DNA of 64,000 bases from Bacteroidia bacterium (GTDB lineage Bacteria > Bacteroidota > Bacteroidia > Flavobacteriales > Flavobacteriaceae). Below, piece after piece: positions 35,676 through 45,583 of the stretch. The position numbers and the translations under genes were made by a program. Position 1 is the stretch's first letter. Each line of letters opens with the position of its first letter. The notes below the pieces were generated by a model. It ran no database searches, was not told the origin of the DNA, and saw only the letters and a list, made by a program, of their open reading frames with translations. The stretch covers positions 186,001 to 250,000 of the forward strand of contig JAUIBP010000003.1 of assembly GCA_030427735.1 (NCBI GenBank). The letters are read 5' to 3'.

Positions 35676-38600
35676 ATGAAAAATATAATTAAGAGAAATT
35701 GGCTAGGCTCAATTTTTCCCATAATTAGTTTAAAAATGAAATTAACCACCATTTTATTAATTGCTACATTTTTCAAAATTCATGCAAACAGCTATTCTCA
35801 AAACACCAAATTGTCGATGCATTTCGAAAATGCGACTGTAGAGCAGGTGTTTAACCACATTGAAACAAATTCTGAATTTAGATTTTTGTTTGATAGCAAC
35901 ACCATAGATTTAAACCGCGCAGTAACGGTAGTAGCAGACAATCAAAACATAGAGCAGATTTTAAACACATTATTTGCCGAAACCAACATTAATTACAAGG
36001 TAAATGACCGGCAAATAATATTAACCCTAAACAAAGTTAGTGTTAACCAGACACAAAACCCGGTTTTTCAAAAGCCTCAAGGTTTTGATATAACCGGTAC
36101 GGTTGTAGATGGTAACGGACAACCCTTGCCTGGCGCTAATATTATTGAAAAAAACACCAGCAATGGAACGCAGACAGATTTAAACGGAAACTTTTCTTTA
36201 ACAGTTAGCGAGCCAGATGCACTATTAGAAGTTTCTTATTTAGGGTTTATTTCTCAAATAATCTCAATAAACAATCAATCCATAATTAACATTACTATGC
36301 ACGAAGATGTTGCTAGTTTAGATGAAGTTGTAGTAGTTGGTTATGGTACAGTAAAAAAAGAAGATTTAACAGGCTCTGTCGTATCTATAGGCAGCAAGCA
36401 ATTAAATGAAGTAGGAAGTACAAGTCCCATGCAAGCCATACAAGCACAAGCTGCAGGTGTTAATATTTCTCAGCGTACAGGTTCTGTAGGTAGTGGTTTC
36501 GACATCGAAATTAGAGGTTCAAATTCTTTAACAGGAGGTTCGCCATTATATGTTGTCGATGGAGTAATGACCGATGATATCAATTTTTTGAATTCAAACG
36601 ATATAGAACGAATAGATATTTTAAAGGATGCTTCATCTACTGCTATATATGGGTCTAGAGGTTCTAATGGTGTCGTAATTGTTACAACCAAATCTGGAGA
36701 AGGTTTTAAAAGTAGAAAGCCATCTGTAAGTTATTCAGGTTTTGTGGGCCTTAGAACAGTGGCAAATATGCCAGATTTTTTAAATAGCTATGACGAAAGC
36801 GTAACATGGAATAGAAACAGGCAAGTTGCAAGAGATTTAGTGCTTGGAAACCCAATAGTTAATTCGTTAACTTACGGATTTCCAGAAGTCATAGATGATA
36901 ACGGTGTTAATTATTGGGAGGAAGCCTTATCTAATAGGAGAGGAACAGATTGGATAGATGAGTTTTTAAAGAATAGTGTGCAACAAAACCATTTTGTTTC
37001 AGCAAGCGGTGGCAATGAAAATGTTGGTTATGTTGTAGGCTTTGGTTATCAAGGAGATAATGGTAACGCGGTAGATCAATCATTTAAAAAATATAATTTC
37101 AAAGCTAGTGTAGACACAAGACTGAATAATGTATTCGAAATTGGATCTAATATCAATTTAGCTTTTTCTAATCAAGAGCTTGTATCTCGCCAGGGTTACA
37201 CGCAACAATTATTTAGAATGCCAACTTATGCTCCTGCTACAGATGCCGAAGGAAATATTATGCAACAACCCATGATAGGAATTTCTGGTAATGTTAGTCC
37301 ATACACCTTTTTAGACGGAAATTCTAATTGGAATGTAGATCAGTACAATATTATATCTAATTTTTACTTAAAATTCACACCCGCAGACTGGATAAGTTTC
37401 AGAACTTCATTTTCACCAAATGCACGTTTAGAGCGTCAAGGTGAATACAAAGATCGCTGGGCAACACGTTCTATTTCTGTAGCAAGAATGTGGAATAACA
37501 ATAGACTATCCTATATTTGGGACAATCAGGTGAATTTAAACAAAGCCTTTGGTGAGCATGATTTTAGTTACGATTTTATTCAATCTTCTCAATACGATCG
37601 TTTAGAAACCGCATACGCATACGGGCGCGATGTTCCTTTTAAATCATTATTTTATAATGTACAGAGTGCTCCACAACGAGATGCCTCAACTAGTTATACA
37701 AAAAGTACTTTGTTATCGTTCACAAATCGTGTTAATTATTCCTTTAAGAACCGTTATTTACTAACAGCAACACTGCGTTACGACGGTTCTTCTAAATTAG
37801 CACCCGGCAACCAATGGGCGTCTTTTCCTTCTGCTGCTCTAGCATGGAAGCTAAAAGAAGAATCTTTTTTAAGTGATGTAGAATCCATAAATAGCCTGAG
37901 AATGCGTTTAAGTTTTGGTTACACAGGAAATAACAACATAGATGCTTATACTACGCAATCTGCGCTAGACAGAAAAACTTATTACGATTGGGATGGAGAT
38001 ACAGCCGACGGCTTCATTCCTGGCGAACTTTCTAATTCTAATTTAACCTGGGAAAAAACAAGAGAATGGAACCTTGGTTTTGATTGGGGTTTATTTAGCA
38101 ATCGCATAACTGGAGAACTTAACTTATACGATCGTTTATCTAAGAATTTGTTGATGGAACGTAAATTAGCCATGCCGTCAGGTTGGGTAACAATGATAGA
38201 TAATGTAGGATCTGTAAGTAATAAAGGTATAGAATTTCAACTTAAAACAGTAAATGTAGATACAGGAGATTTCAGATGGGAAACCAACTTTATTTTTTCT
38301 AAAAACACTAACAAGATTGAAGAACTTTACGGCGAAAAAATAGATGATGTTCCTAACAGATGGTTTATTGGTCAACCAGTAGATGTTATTTATGCTATGG
38401 AATTTGATGGCGTATGGCAATACGATGAATTAGCTCCTGAAGATCGTCAAGCTATGGAGGGCACAGCTAAGGTTAAAGATCTAAACGGTGATGGTAGCAT
38501 AGATATAGATAATGACATGCGTGTTTTAGGATCGCCAGCTCCAGATTGGATAGGAACTTTCCAGACTACCTTTTCTTATAAGAATTGGGATTTTTCTGCT

Positions 38601-39047
38601 ACTGTATTTACCAAGCAGGGAATGATGGTATTCAGCCCATTCCATCGAGAGTTTACAGATTTCAATAGTCGCGTAATTTTAGATGTTCCTTATTATGTTC
38701 GTCAAAATCCAGTAACCGAAGCCAGAGCCTCAAACTCGTACCCACAAGCAAGCTATCAAGGGCAATATTGGGGAGAAGACGCTGGAGATTATGGATATCC
38801 TGGCTTTAACAAAGATGCTTCTTTCGTGCGTATTCAAAACTTAACATTAGGCTACAATTTTAATCCTACATGGTTGGCTAATGCAGGAATAACACAAATG
38901 CGTGTTTATGTAAATGCACTTAACCCATTTACGTTTACAGATTATGAAGGATTCGATCCAGAATGGGCAAGTGCAGACATGTCTGGTGTAGATGCAACCA
39001 ATACTGGCTACTCTATTTACCAATTAGGGTTTAACATTAAATTTTAA
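35676..39047 (+). CDS. SusC/RagA-family TonB-dependent transporter with STN signalling domain
   Basis: A 1123-residue outer-membrane transporter that imports oligosaccharides with its SusD lid. In order: signal sequence; an STN (secretin/TonB N-terminal) domain near residues 45-115 (VEQVFNHIETNSEFRFLFDSN..); a carboxypeptidase-regulatory-like repeat near 135-215 (FDITGTVVDGNGQPLPGANI); the SusC signature with plug (DEVVVVGYGTVKKEDLTGSV, then LYVVDGVM and GSRGSNGVVIVTTKSG); and a 22-strand-type barrel ending FNIKF. The STN domain is what talks to a FecR anti-sigma factor, matching the fecR gene just upstream. Co-transcribed with susD (4-base gap). Confidence 0.96.
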   Translation: MKNIIKRNWLGSIFPIISLKMKLTTILLIATFFKIHANSYSQNTKLSMHFENATVEQVFNHIETNSEFRFLFDSNTIDLNRAVTVVADNQNIEQILNTLFAETNINYKVNDRQIILTLNKVSVNQTQNPVFQKPQGFDITGTVVDGNGQPLPGANIIEKNTSNGTQTDLNGNFSLTVSEPDALLEVSYLGFISQIISINNQSIINITMHEDVASLDEVVVVGYGTVKKEDLTGSVVSIGSKQLNEVGSTSPMQAIQAQAAGVNISQRTGSVGSGFDIEIRGSNSLTGGSPLYVVDGVMTDDINFLNSNDIERIDILKDASSTAIYGSRGSNGVVIVTTKSGEGFKSRKPSVSYSGFVGLRTVANMPDFLNSYDESVTWNRNRQVARDLVLGNPIVNSLTYGFPEVIDDNGVNYWEEALSNRRGTDWIDEFLKNSVQQNHFVSASGGNENVGYVVGFGYQGDNGNAVDQSFKKYNFKASVDTRLNNVFEIGSNINLAFSNQELVSRQGYTQQLFRMPTYAPATDAEGNIMQQPMIGISGNVSPYTFLDGNSNWNVDQYNIISNFYLKFTPADWISFRTSFSPNARLERQGEYKDRWATRSISVARMWNNNRLSYIWDNQVNLNKAFGEHDFSYDFIQSSQYDRLETAYAYGRDVPFKSLFYNVQSAPQRDASTSYTKSTLLSFTNRVNYSFKNRYLLTATLRYDGSSKLAPGNQWASFPSAALAWKLKEESFLSDVESINSLRMRLSFGYTGNNNIDAYTTQSALDRKTYYDWDGDTADGFIPGELSNSNLTWEKTREWNLGFDWGLFSNRITGELNLYDRLSKNLLMERKLAMPSGWVTMIDNVGSVSNKGIEFQLKTVNVDTGDFRWETNFIFSKNTNKIEELYGEKIDDVPNRWFIGQPVDVIYAMEFDGVWQYDELAPEDRQAMEGTAKVKDLNGDGSIDIDNDMRVLGSPAPDWIGTFQTTFSYKNWDFSATVFTKQGMMVFSPFHREFTDFNSRVILDVPYYVRQNPVTEARASNSYPQASYQGQYWGEDAGDYGYPGFNKDASFVRIQNLTLGYNFNPTWLANAGITQMRVYVNALNPFTFTDYEGFDPEWASADMSGVDATNTGYSIYQLGFNIKF

Positions 39048-39051
39048 AATT

Positions 39052-40662
39052 ATGAAAACATTTAATAGATATATAATTATAGCATTTGTTTGTTTAACCA
39101 CCTTAAGTAGTTGTTCTGACTATTTAGAAGAAGAGAACTTAGGAAATATAACGGCAGAGAATTTCTATAATACAGAAGACGGCTATGAAGGATTAGTTAA
39201 TTCAGTTTACTCTTCTGTTCGAGAAGTTTACCAACCTACACCATATGTTTTTTGTGCTGGTACAGATTTGTTTTTTGCAGCCCATCAAGAAGTTCCTATC
39301 GGGTTAGCCGCCTATCAAACCCTAACACCTAGTAACGGACAAGTAGAAGAGTTATTTAGCACAACATACCAAAGCATTCAAATTTGTAATTTAGGAATGC
39401 ATTATGCCGATAAAACCGAAATATTTCCAAATTTATCTTCCAGAGTTGCAGAGGTTAGAACTATAAGAGCATTTCTATATTTTATTCTTGTGCAACAATT
39501 TGGAGATACAACAATTGTAACCGACTTAATATCGGAACCTATTACTCATTTTGAACGCAACCCAGAATCGGAAGTTTATCAATTCATAATTGATGAATTA
39601 CTAGCTGCCATAACAGATTTACCAACATCGCAATCGGATTTTGGCAGAATAACCAAACGAGCTGCTCAGCATATTTTAGCCAAAGTTTACCTTACCCGGG
39701 GATACCAAGATTATGCAGTCTCTACAGATTTTTCAGATGCAGCAGTATGGGCAGACGAAGCTATTTCTGGACAAGCTTTAAACCTTAATTTCGCAGATTT
39801 ATTCGCCTACGGAAATGATAATAATCCGGAAGTATTGTGGTCTATACAATATTCACCTGGATCAACTATAAATGGAGGTGCACATAATTGGGATTACCCG
39901 TGGGGCCCCTTAGTTCAAGGTGCAGACGATGGTGTAAATAAAAAAAATGTACTACATCCTACAGAATATTTATACACTTTATTCGAAGATAACGATGTAC
40001 GTTTTGAAGGTACGTTTTTAAATGTTAAAACAACCCCATATTCAGGATGGAGGATAGATAGAGAAAATTCTCCAGTACAATATTACTATCCAAGAACAGC
40101 AGATCAAATAGCAAATGTTGATTTATGGAGATCTGAAGATCCTACAAACCGAGCAAACACAATAATTTCTCCATTAGCACCACATTGGTGGGATGGCTTA
40201 AATCAAACTGACTTTCCTGGACTTAGTAAATTTGACCGCATACAAACATCAACTCCATCTATTCAGTATACTCACGATTTATACTTAGCCCGTTTAGCCG
40301 AAACCTACCTTATAGCCGCTGAAGCCTATTTACAAAACAATGAAATTGGGACTGCCCTTAATCGCATCAATGAGGTACGCAATAGAGCAGGAGCCTCTAC
40401 ATTATCTCAATTAGATATTGATATCTTGTTAGATGAGCGAGCTAGAGAATTAGCAGGAGAGGGCTTAAGGTGGTTAGATCTTAAGCGAACAGGTAAACTT
40501 ATGGAGACTACTAAAATTAGAAATCCAGATATTCAGAAATTATATGACGAGGGTATTGATCCGTTTTTAGGAAAAAACGGGAACTATAAAATTCTGCGAC
40601 CAATTCCATTATCAGCTATCGCATTAGACTCAGGAGATTACCCTCAAAATCCAGCTTATTAA
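39052..40662 (+). CDS. SusD/RagB-family nutrient-binding lipoprotein
   Basis: A 536-residue surface lipoprotein that caps the SusC barrel and binds the glycan. The signal peptide ends with lipobox LSSC (Cys near residue 21). The N-terminal SusD-like part (NFYNTEDGYEGLVNSVYSSVREV) and the TPR-type helices, then the C-terminal RagB part (YLARLAETYLIAAEAYLQNN, RINEVRNRAGA, LDERARELAGEGLRWLDLKRTGKL), are all present. It ends LRPIPLSAIALDSGDYPQNPAY, as is usual in this family. A terminator follows. The ligand is not evident from sequence; the next gene, a pectate lyase, points to pectin oligomers. Confidence 0.95.
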   Translation: MKTFNRYIIIAFVCLTTLSSCSDYLEEENLGNITAENFYNTEDGYEGLVNSVYSSVREVYQPTPYVFCAGTDLFFAAHQEVPIGLAAYQTLTPSNGQVEELFSTTYQSIQICNLGMHYADKTEIFPNLSSRVAEVRTIRAFLYFILVQQFGDTTIVTDLISEPITHFERNPESEVYQFIIDELLAAITDLPTSQSDFGRITKRAAQHILAKVYLTRGYQDYAVSTDFSDAAVWADEAISGQALNLNFADLFAYGNDNNPEVLWSIQYSPGSTINGGAHNWDYPWGPLVQGADDGVNKKNVLHPTEYLYTLFEDNDVRFEGTFLNVKTTPYSGWRIDRENSPVQYYYPRTADQIANVDLWRSEDPTNRANTIISPLAPHWWDGLNQTDFPGLSKFDRIQTSTPSIQYTHDLYLARLAETYLIAAEAYLQNNEIGTALNRINEVRNRAGASTLSQLDIDILLDERARELAGEGLRWLDLKRTGKLMETTKIRNPDIQKLYDEGIDPFLGKNGNYKILRPIPLSAIALDSGDYPQNPAY

Positions 40663-40696
40663 ATTGGTTAGTTTAATAATTAGTTTGTGTTTATGT

Positions 40697-40732
40697 AAAA
40701 CCCGCACGCTTAATGCATGCGGGTTTGTTTTT
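40697..40732 (+). terminator. Terminator after susD
   Basis: A 9-bp stem AAACCCGCA/TGCGGGTTT (40698-40706 with 40718-40726) is followed by a T-rich run. It separates susCD from the pectate lyase gene, which therefore needs its own promoter. Confidence 0.85.
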
Positions 40733-40813
40733 GTTAGTAGAATACTTATTTTTCAATAATTATATTATAATATTTAATTTATCGCAATATATTTTAATTT
40801 TTAATTACATTAG

Positions 40814-40827
40814 TGTAATCGATTACA
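40814..40827. promoter_or_regulatory. 14-bp perfect palindrome, candidate operator for the pectate lyase gene
   Basis: TGTAATCGATTACA is a perfect palindrome with a central CG, the form typical of LacI-family operators, and lies 17 bases before the pectate lyase ATG. Its position overlaps the expected leader or promoter. The regulator is not in this window. Confidence 0.5.
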
Positions 40828-40843
40828 ACCAAACTAACTAACA

Positions 40844-43111
40844 ATGAAAAACCAATTATTTATTTGCTGTGCTTTTTTATGGACCATAATTAGCTGGGGG
40901 CAACAACCCACAATTACCAACACCCAAGGCTGGCTCGAATCTGCATTTATAACATGGCAACCAATCGTTGAAGCAAACTCGTATCGGGTCTATTATTCGG
41001 GTGAAGGACAAACCGATGTACTTATCGACGATCAATTAGTCAGAGATTACGGCTCGTATTTTAGAGCCGATGTGCTCGGACTTAAACCAGGGCAATACAC
41101 CTTAAGTGTCGCCGCAGTGATAGATGATATAGAAAGCGAAAAAACAATATCGGAAACTATAACTGTTAAACCACACGACCGGACTGGATTTTCATTTTCG
41201 AATGGGAGAGTGCCAGGCGCTTACAAGCAAGATGGCACGCCTAAAGACCAGGCCGTTATTTTATACATTACCGAAAACACTAAAAACACCATTACGTTAG
41301 AGGTAACAGGAGCAAATAACAATCCGTGTGTGGGATTGCAAAACATACTAGAAGGTTTTAAAAAAGGGAAAGACGCACGCCCGTTAATTATTAGAGCCAT
41401 TGGTCAGATTACAGATTTAGAGTACATGGATAAAGGTGATATTGTTATAGAGAATAATAACTTAGCAACAAGTTACATTACTTTTGAAGGTGTTGGCAAT
41501 GACGCCGTTGCCGATGGCTGGGGCATACGCATTAAAAATGCATCAAATATTGAGGTTAGAAATCTGGCTACCATGAATACCGATAGCAACGAGGGCGATA
41601 ATATAGGTTTACAACAAGATAACGAATATATCTGGATTCATCATTGCGATTTTTTTTATGGCGATGCTGGAAGCGATTCCGACCAAGCAAAAGGCGATGG
41701 TGCCTTAGACTGTAAGCGCTCTACATATGTTACCTTTTCGTACAATCACTTTTGGGATACAGGAAAATCTAATCTGTTAGGCTTAAGCGAAAATACTACC
41801 GAAGGCCTGTATATTACCTATCATCACAACTGGTACGATCATTCCGATTCTCGCCATCCGCGTGTTCGGTTTTATTCGGCTCACGTTTACAACAATTACT
41901 ACGATGGTAATGCGAAATACGGTGTAGGGGCAACGCTAGGTTCATCGGTATTTGTAGAATCCAATTATTTCAGAAATTGTAAATATCCTATTTTAACGTC
42001 TATGCAAGGTAGCGATGTTTACAACGAAACCACAGGTGCTAACGACTATGGCAATATGCCCACGTTTTCGAAAGAAGATGGTGGCAGCATTAAAGTTTTT
42101 AATAATGTAATTCTAGATGCAAAACGATTTGTCGCTTATGGCGATCCTAATTTTCCTAATTCAACAGTAGATTTTGATGGCGTTGTTGTAGAAAACAGAA
42201 ACGACAACATAGCAAATTCGATCCATTCCAATTACGGTAACAACACCTATAACAATTTCGACACAGATACAGCAATACTGTATAATTACACTGCAGACAC
42301 GCCAGAAGAAGCAAAAACTAAAGTCATGACTTATTCGGGCAGAATGTTTGGCGGTGATTTTAAATGGGAATTTAATAACGCTGTTGATGACACAGATTCT
42401 GATGTTAACCAAGGACTAAAATCAGCTTTAAAAAATTATAAAACAACATTAGTCGCTATACAAAACGATGGTGAAAATTCTGGAAATGATGATGATGATG
42501 ACAATCCAGACCAAGAAATTATTGAAGGCGATGTGGTTCATAATTTTACACTTTCTGGATTAGAAAGTTCGTATTTTGATATCTCTGGAAATTTATCCGA
42601 TTCAAAAGGTACAGTTACTTATGGCGATTTAACCTTAACACAATGCTTAAAAATTGAATCTAGTACAACTATTAAATTCACTACCGATAACGCATCAATA
42701 CTTACTCTAGTTTTTAATGAAGATTTTAATAAAACCATAGCGGTTAACGGAGAAAAGTACAGCGCAACACAAGGCATTTTATCTATTGATTTACCCGAAG
42801 GAGTGCATGAAATTACAAAAGGAGACGTGGCCAATTTGTATTATATGAGTGTAACTCATAAAGCCTTAAATATTGAAAAGTTACAACACACAGAATTTAA
42901 AGTGTATCCTAACCCAACAACATCGGTTTTACATATAACTCCAACTTTACCCATAAATAGCATTAAGGTGTTCAGTTTAGAAGGTAGGCTAATTAAAACT
43001 TTCAGAAATGAATATGGCTCTATAGATATATCCGATATAAAACCCGGAAGTTATTTATTATCCATCGCACATAGTAAAGGAACTACAAGTAAAATTTTTG
43101 TCAAACAATAA
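40844..43111 (+). CDS. Secreted PL1 pectate lyase with fibronectin-like N-domain and T9SS tail
   Basis: A 755-residue secreted enzyme that cleaves de-esterified homogalacturonan by beta-elimination. In order: signal peptide (about 1-19); a fibronectin-III-like domain (about 25-110); the PL1 right-handed beta-helix (about 120-450), with IWIHHCDFFYGD, the calcium-binding Asp region GDGALDCKRST and the catalytic RHPRVRF near residue 336; an Asp-rich linker (NDDDDDNPD); a small beta-sandwich (about 565-670), perhaps carbohydrate binding; and a C-terminal T9SS sorting domain (FKVYPNPTTSVLHI to the end). It follows susCD and is preceded by a palindromic operator candidate. Confidence 0.93.
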   Translation: MKNQLFICCAFLWTIISWGQQPTITNTQGWLESAFITWQPIVEANSYRVYYSGEGQTDVLIDDQLVRDYGSYFRADVLGLKPGQYTLSVAAVIDDIESEKTISETITVKPHDRTGFSFSNGRVPGAYKQDGTPKDQAVILYITENTKNTITLEVTGANNNPCVGLQNILEGFKKGKDARPLIIRAIGQITDLEYMDKGDIVIENNNLATSYITFEGVGNDAVADGWGIRIKNASNIEVRNLATMNTDSNEGDNIGLQQDNEYIWIHHCDFFYGDAGSDSDQAKGDGALDCKRSTYVTFSYNHFWDTGKSNLLGLSENTTEGLYITYHHNWYDHSDSRHPRVRFYSAHVYNNYYDGNAKYGVGATLGSSVFVESNYFRNCKYPILTSMQGSDVYNETTGANDYGNMPTFSKEDGGSIKVFNNVILDAKRFVAYGDPNFPNSTVDFDGVVVENRNDNIANSIHSNYGNNTYNNFDTDTAILYNYTADTPEEAKTKVMTYSGRMFGGDFKWEFNNAVDDTDSDVNQGLKSALKNYKTTLVAIQNDGENSGNDDDDDNPDQEIIEGDVVHNFTLSGLESSYFDISGNLSDSKGTVTYGDLTLTQCLKIESSTTIKFTTDNASILTLVFNEDFNKTIAVNGEKYSATQGILSIDLPEGVHEITKGDVANLYYMSVTHKALNIEKLQHTEFKVYPNPTTSVLHITPTLPINSIKVFSLEGRLIKTFRNEYGSIDISDIKPGSYLLSIAHSKGTTSKIFVKQ

Positions 43112-43149
43112 ATATATTTTACAGGTAGATAGGCTGTTTTTTTATAGTA

Positions 43150-43869
43150 TTAAGGTGTTTTTGCTAACCATTGTATCGCATTATTTATCAACGTCCTATA
43201 ATTTGTGTTTTCGTATGCTTGATGGTCATGGCCTAGCTGAATAAATACAATCGGAGCATTGCCATAAGTATGGGTCCAGGCAATTACTTTTTCGCTCTCG
43301 GGATGCGTCGTGCTAAGAATTGGTGTAACGTTGTTGTGTCGTTTAAATTTATTATACACCTCATCTAAAATGACGAAATCGTTCATATTATAAGTTATGG
43401 GGTGGTTTCGATTTATAATTTGCACAGGAATCTGTTCGTCGTGTTTGTAGGTAGATGGTATAACGCTTAGGCTGTCTTTGCCTTTTTTGGCGTGATAATA
43501 TTTGCCGCCAACTATATGTTCGTAAGTAGGCCAATCTTGATAACACACCAAAGCGTGATGTAAAAACAACATCGGCTTCCCTTGTTCGAGTAAATTTAAA
43601 AATGCTTCTTTTTGTATTTCGGAAATGTGTTGCGATACATTATAAAATACTAATACATCATAAGTTGAAATATCTGGATTTTTAAAATCCGTCGTGCCAT
43701 CTGCATTAAAATATTCCGTAAATGTAATGTCTTTTAAACTTTCAAACATGTCGATGAATTGATCACGTTCAAACTTTTTACCTCCAGTAAACACCATCGC
43801 ATTCGGCAACTCTTGCGCTTGAATAATGTTAATTACAAAAAATATTAAAAAACTAATTTTCAATTTCAT
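43150..43869 (-). CDS. Exported ThuA-domain protein
   Basis: A 239-residue protein with a signal peptide (about residues 1-18, ending IIQAQ) followed by a ThuA-like domain with a glutamine-amidotransferase-like fold (DVLVFYNVSQHIS; GKPMLFLHHALVCYQDWPTYEHIVGG; VIAWTHTYGNAPIVFIQLGHDHQAYEN). ThuA proteins are linked to trehalose or other sugar utilisation in several bacteria, and some act on keto-sugars, but the reaction is not well defined. It is the last gene of a minus-strand operon (MFS - DUF1801 - ThuA) and is convergent with the pectate lyase gene. Confidence 0.88.
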   Translation of the reverse strand: MKLKISFLIFFVINIIQAQELPNAMVFTGGKKFERDQFIDMFESLKDITFTEYFNADGTTDFKNPDISTYDVLVFYNVSQHISEIQKEAFLNLLEQGKPMLFLHHALVCYQDWPTYEHIVGGKYYHAKKGKDSLSVIPSTYKHDEQIPVQIINRNHPITYNMNDFVILDEVYNKFKRHNNVTPILSTTHPESEKVIAWTHTYGNAPIVFIQLGHDHQAYENTNYRTLINNAIQWLAKTP

Positions 43870-43897
43870 ATACCAAAATATTTAAAGTATCAATTCA

Positions 43898-44323
43898 TTA
43901 TAAACCTAGATAAGGCAAATGCTTAATCTTATGATATTGCAAAGCACAACGTATACAGTCTTTAAGTGCTACTTCGGGCAAATTTTCGTGTAATGTAAAT
44001 TGGATTGCACGATTACCTTCAAAATTAAAAACATCTTTATAAATCACTTTAAATGTAGGAATCAATTTACTAGTGCACTGCACATACAATCCAAAAACAT
44101 CGGGTTGTTTAGCATGCCAGGCCAATCGTAAGGTACTACCTTTTGGGGCTAGATAACTGGGCTCGTTCCATTTTAAAGTTTCTTTTAAAGCAGATATTTT
44201 TTCAGCTTCGGCGACTTCAAACACTAAACGTCTCAAATATAAAAGCTTATTTTTAAATGGTTCTGGATAGGTGTTAAATACAGCCTCAACATCTTGAGGC
44301 AGGCTTGGATATTTCATAACCAT
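43898..44323 (-). CDS. DUF1801 domain protein (YdhG/YjbR-like)
   Basis: A 141-residue cytoplasmic protein with the DUF1801 pattern: a helical start (LPQDVEAVFNTYPEPFKNKLLYLRRLVFE), LKWNEPSYLAPKGSTLRLAWH, and a C-terminal helix ending CIRCALQYHKIKHLPYLGL. The function of the family is not established; related folds bind small ligands or DNA. Its ATG overlaps the stop codon of the MFS gene (TAATG), so the two are translationally coupled. Confidence 0.85.
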   Translation of the reverse strand: MVMKYPSLPQDVEAVFNTYPEPFKNKLLYLRRLVFEVAEAEKISALKETLKWNEPSYLAPKGSTLRLAWHAKQPDVFGLYVQCTSKLIPTFKVIYKDVFNFEGNRAIQFTLHENLPEVALKDCIRCALQYHKIKHLPYLGL

Positions 44324-45486
44324 TATTTAATTGGTTTTAGTAAAATGATAGTCCCACATAAGGGACCTATAGCCAACAAGATAAACAAAAAAGGCATAGT
44401 AATATCGTTTTGCAAACTATTGATTAATTGTATACTTATAATGGTAATACCAAACCCAATACAATTAACCAGAGTTAAGGCACTTCCTTTAAGGTTGTCA
44501 TCTGCATTTTGAGCAACTAAGGTCGAAAATAGTGGCGAATCGGCTACAACCACAATGCCCCAAAACAATAAGAACCCTATAAAAAAAGGTTGAGGCAAAT
44601 AAAATAGTAGCGAGGAAAGTAAACAGCAAACCCCAGAAAGCATTAAGGCTGAAGTTGCCACACGCTTCGTTCCCCAATTTATCGATAAACACCCGCTTAA
44701 TACACAACCTAAAGCACCGCTTGCAATAATAAAAAATGATACTAAAGGTATGTTGAAAGTCGCATTTGGATGAAGCGTGAGATATGTCTTTAAAATATGC
44801 GGAACAAATGCCCAGAAGGCATACAGTTCCCACATATGGCCAAAATACCCAAAGGCTGCTTTACGAAACGCTTGCTTGTTAAATATTTTAAAACAGCTTG
44901 AAAAGTCGAGTGAGGTATTTGCAGTTCTGTACGGGCCATCTGGAACAAATAACAGCATAAATACGCCTCCTAGAATGGCTAAAATAGAAGTAAAAATAAT
45001 TACTGACGACCAAGAAAAGCTAGTAGTAATACTTTTTACTACATGCGGAAATGCTGTACCCAATACCAATGCGCCAACCAAAAAACCTAAAGATTGCCCG
45101 AGCCCCGATTGATAATAATCGGTGGCTATTTTCATGCCTACAGGATAAATTCCAGCTAAGAAAAACCCCGTTAGCGCTCTTAAAACAAGTAAACTAACAA
45201 GGTTTTGTTGCCCTATGGTAATACCTAAATTGCATAATGCCCCCAAAAGAGCACATACAAAAAACACTTTTGAAGGCGAAAATCTATCGGTTATTAAAAA
45301 TATGGCAAAAACTAAAGTCCCTAAAATAAATCCGAATTGCACTGCCGATGTCGTATGTCCTAATGCATTGTTATTAATACCTAAATGGTTTACCAAATCG
45401 CCCATTACCGCATTACCCGCAAACCACAACGAGGTACAACAAAATTGCGCAAGAACAATTACAGGTAAAATACGTGCTTTAGGCAT
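44323..45486 (-). CDS. MFS transporter
   Basis: A 387-residue inner-membrane protein with about twelve hydrophobic segments and MFS-type loops (FLITDRFSPSKVFFVCALLGAL; LTGFFLAGIYPVGMKIATDYY after helix 4). The GxLaDrfG-like motif is weak (LITDRFSP). The substrate cannot be predicted from sequence. It is the first gene of the MFS-DUF1801-ThuA operon. ThuA proteins are often found with sugar transporters, which hints at a sugar-related substrate, but this is weak. Confidence 0.88.
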   Translation of the reverse strand: MPKARILPVIVLAQFCCTSLWFAGNAVMGDLVNHLGINNNALGHTTSAVQFGFILGTLVFAIFLITDRFSPSKVFFVCALLGALCNLGITIGQQNLVSLLVLRALTGFFLAGIYPVGMKIATDYYQSGLGQSLGFLVGALVLGTAFPHVVKSITTSFSWSSVIIFTSILAILGGVFMLLFVPDGPYRTANTSLDFSSCFKIFNKQAFRKAAFGYFGHMWELYAFWAFVPHILKTYLTLHPNATFNIPLVSFFIIASGALGCVLSGCLSINWGTKRVATSALMLSGVCCLLSSLLFYLPQPFFIGFLLFWGIVVVADSPLFSTLVAQNADDNLKGSALTLVNCIGFGITIISIQLINSLQNDITMPFLFILLAIGPLCGTIILLKPIK

Positions 45487-45583
45487 TAAAACATTTATGA
45501 ATTACAAATTAGTAAGCTGCGCTAAGTGCGCAAGACACTAATATAATTAAATGAAAACACCTAACTCTTATTTGTTTAATGAA

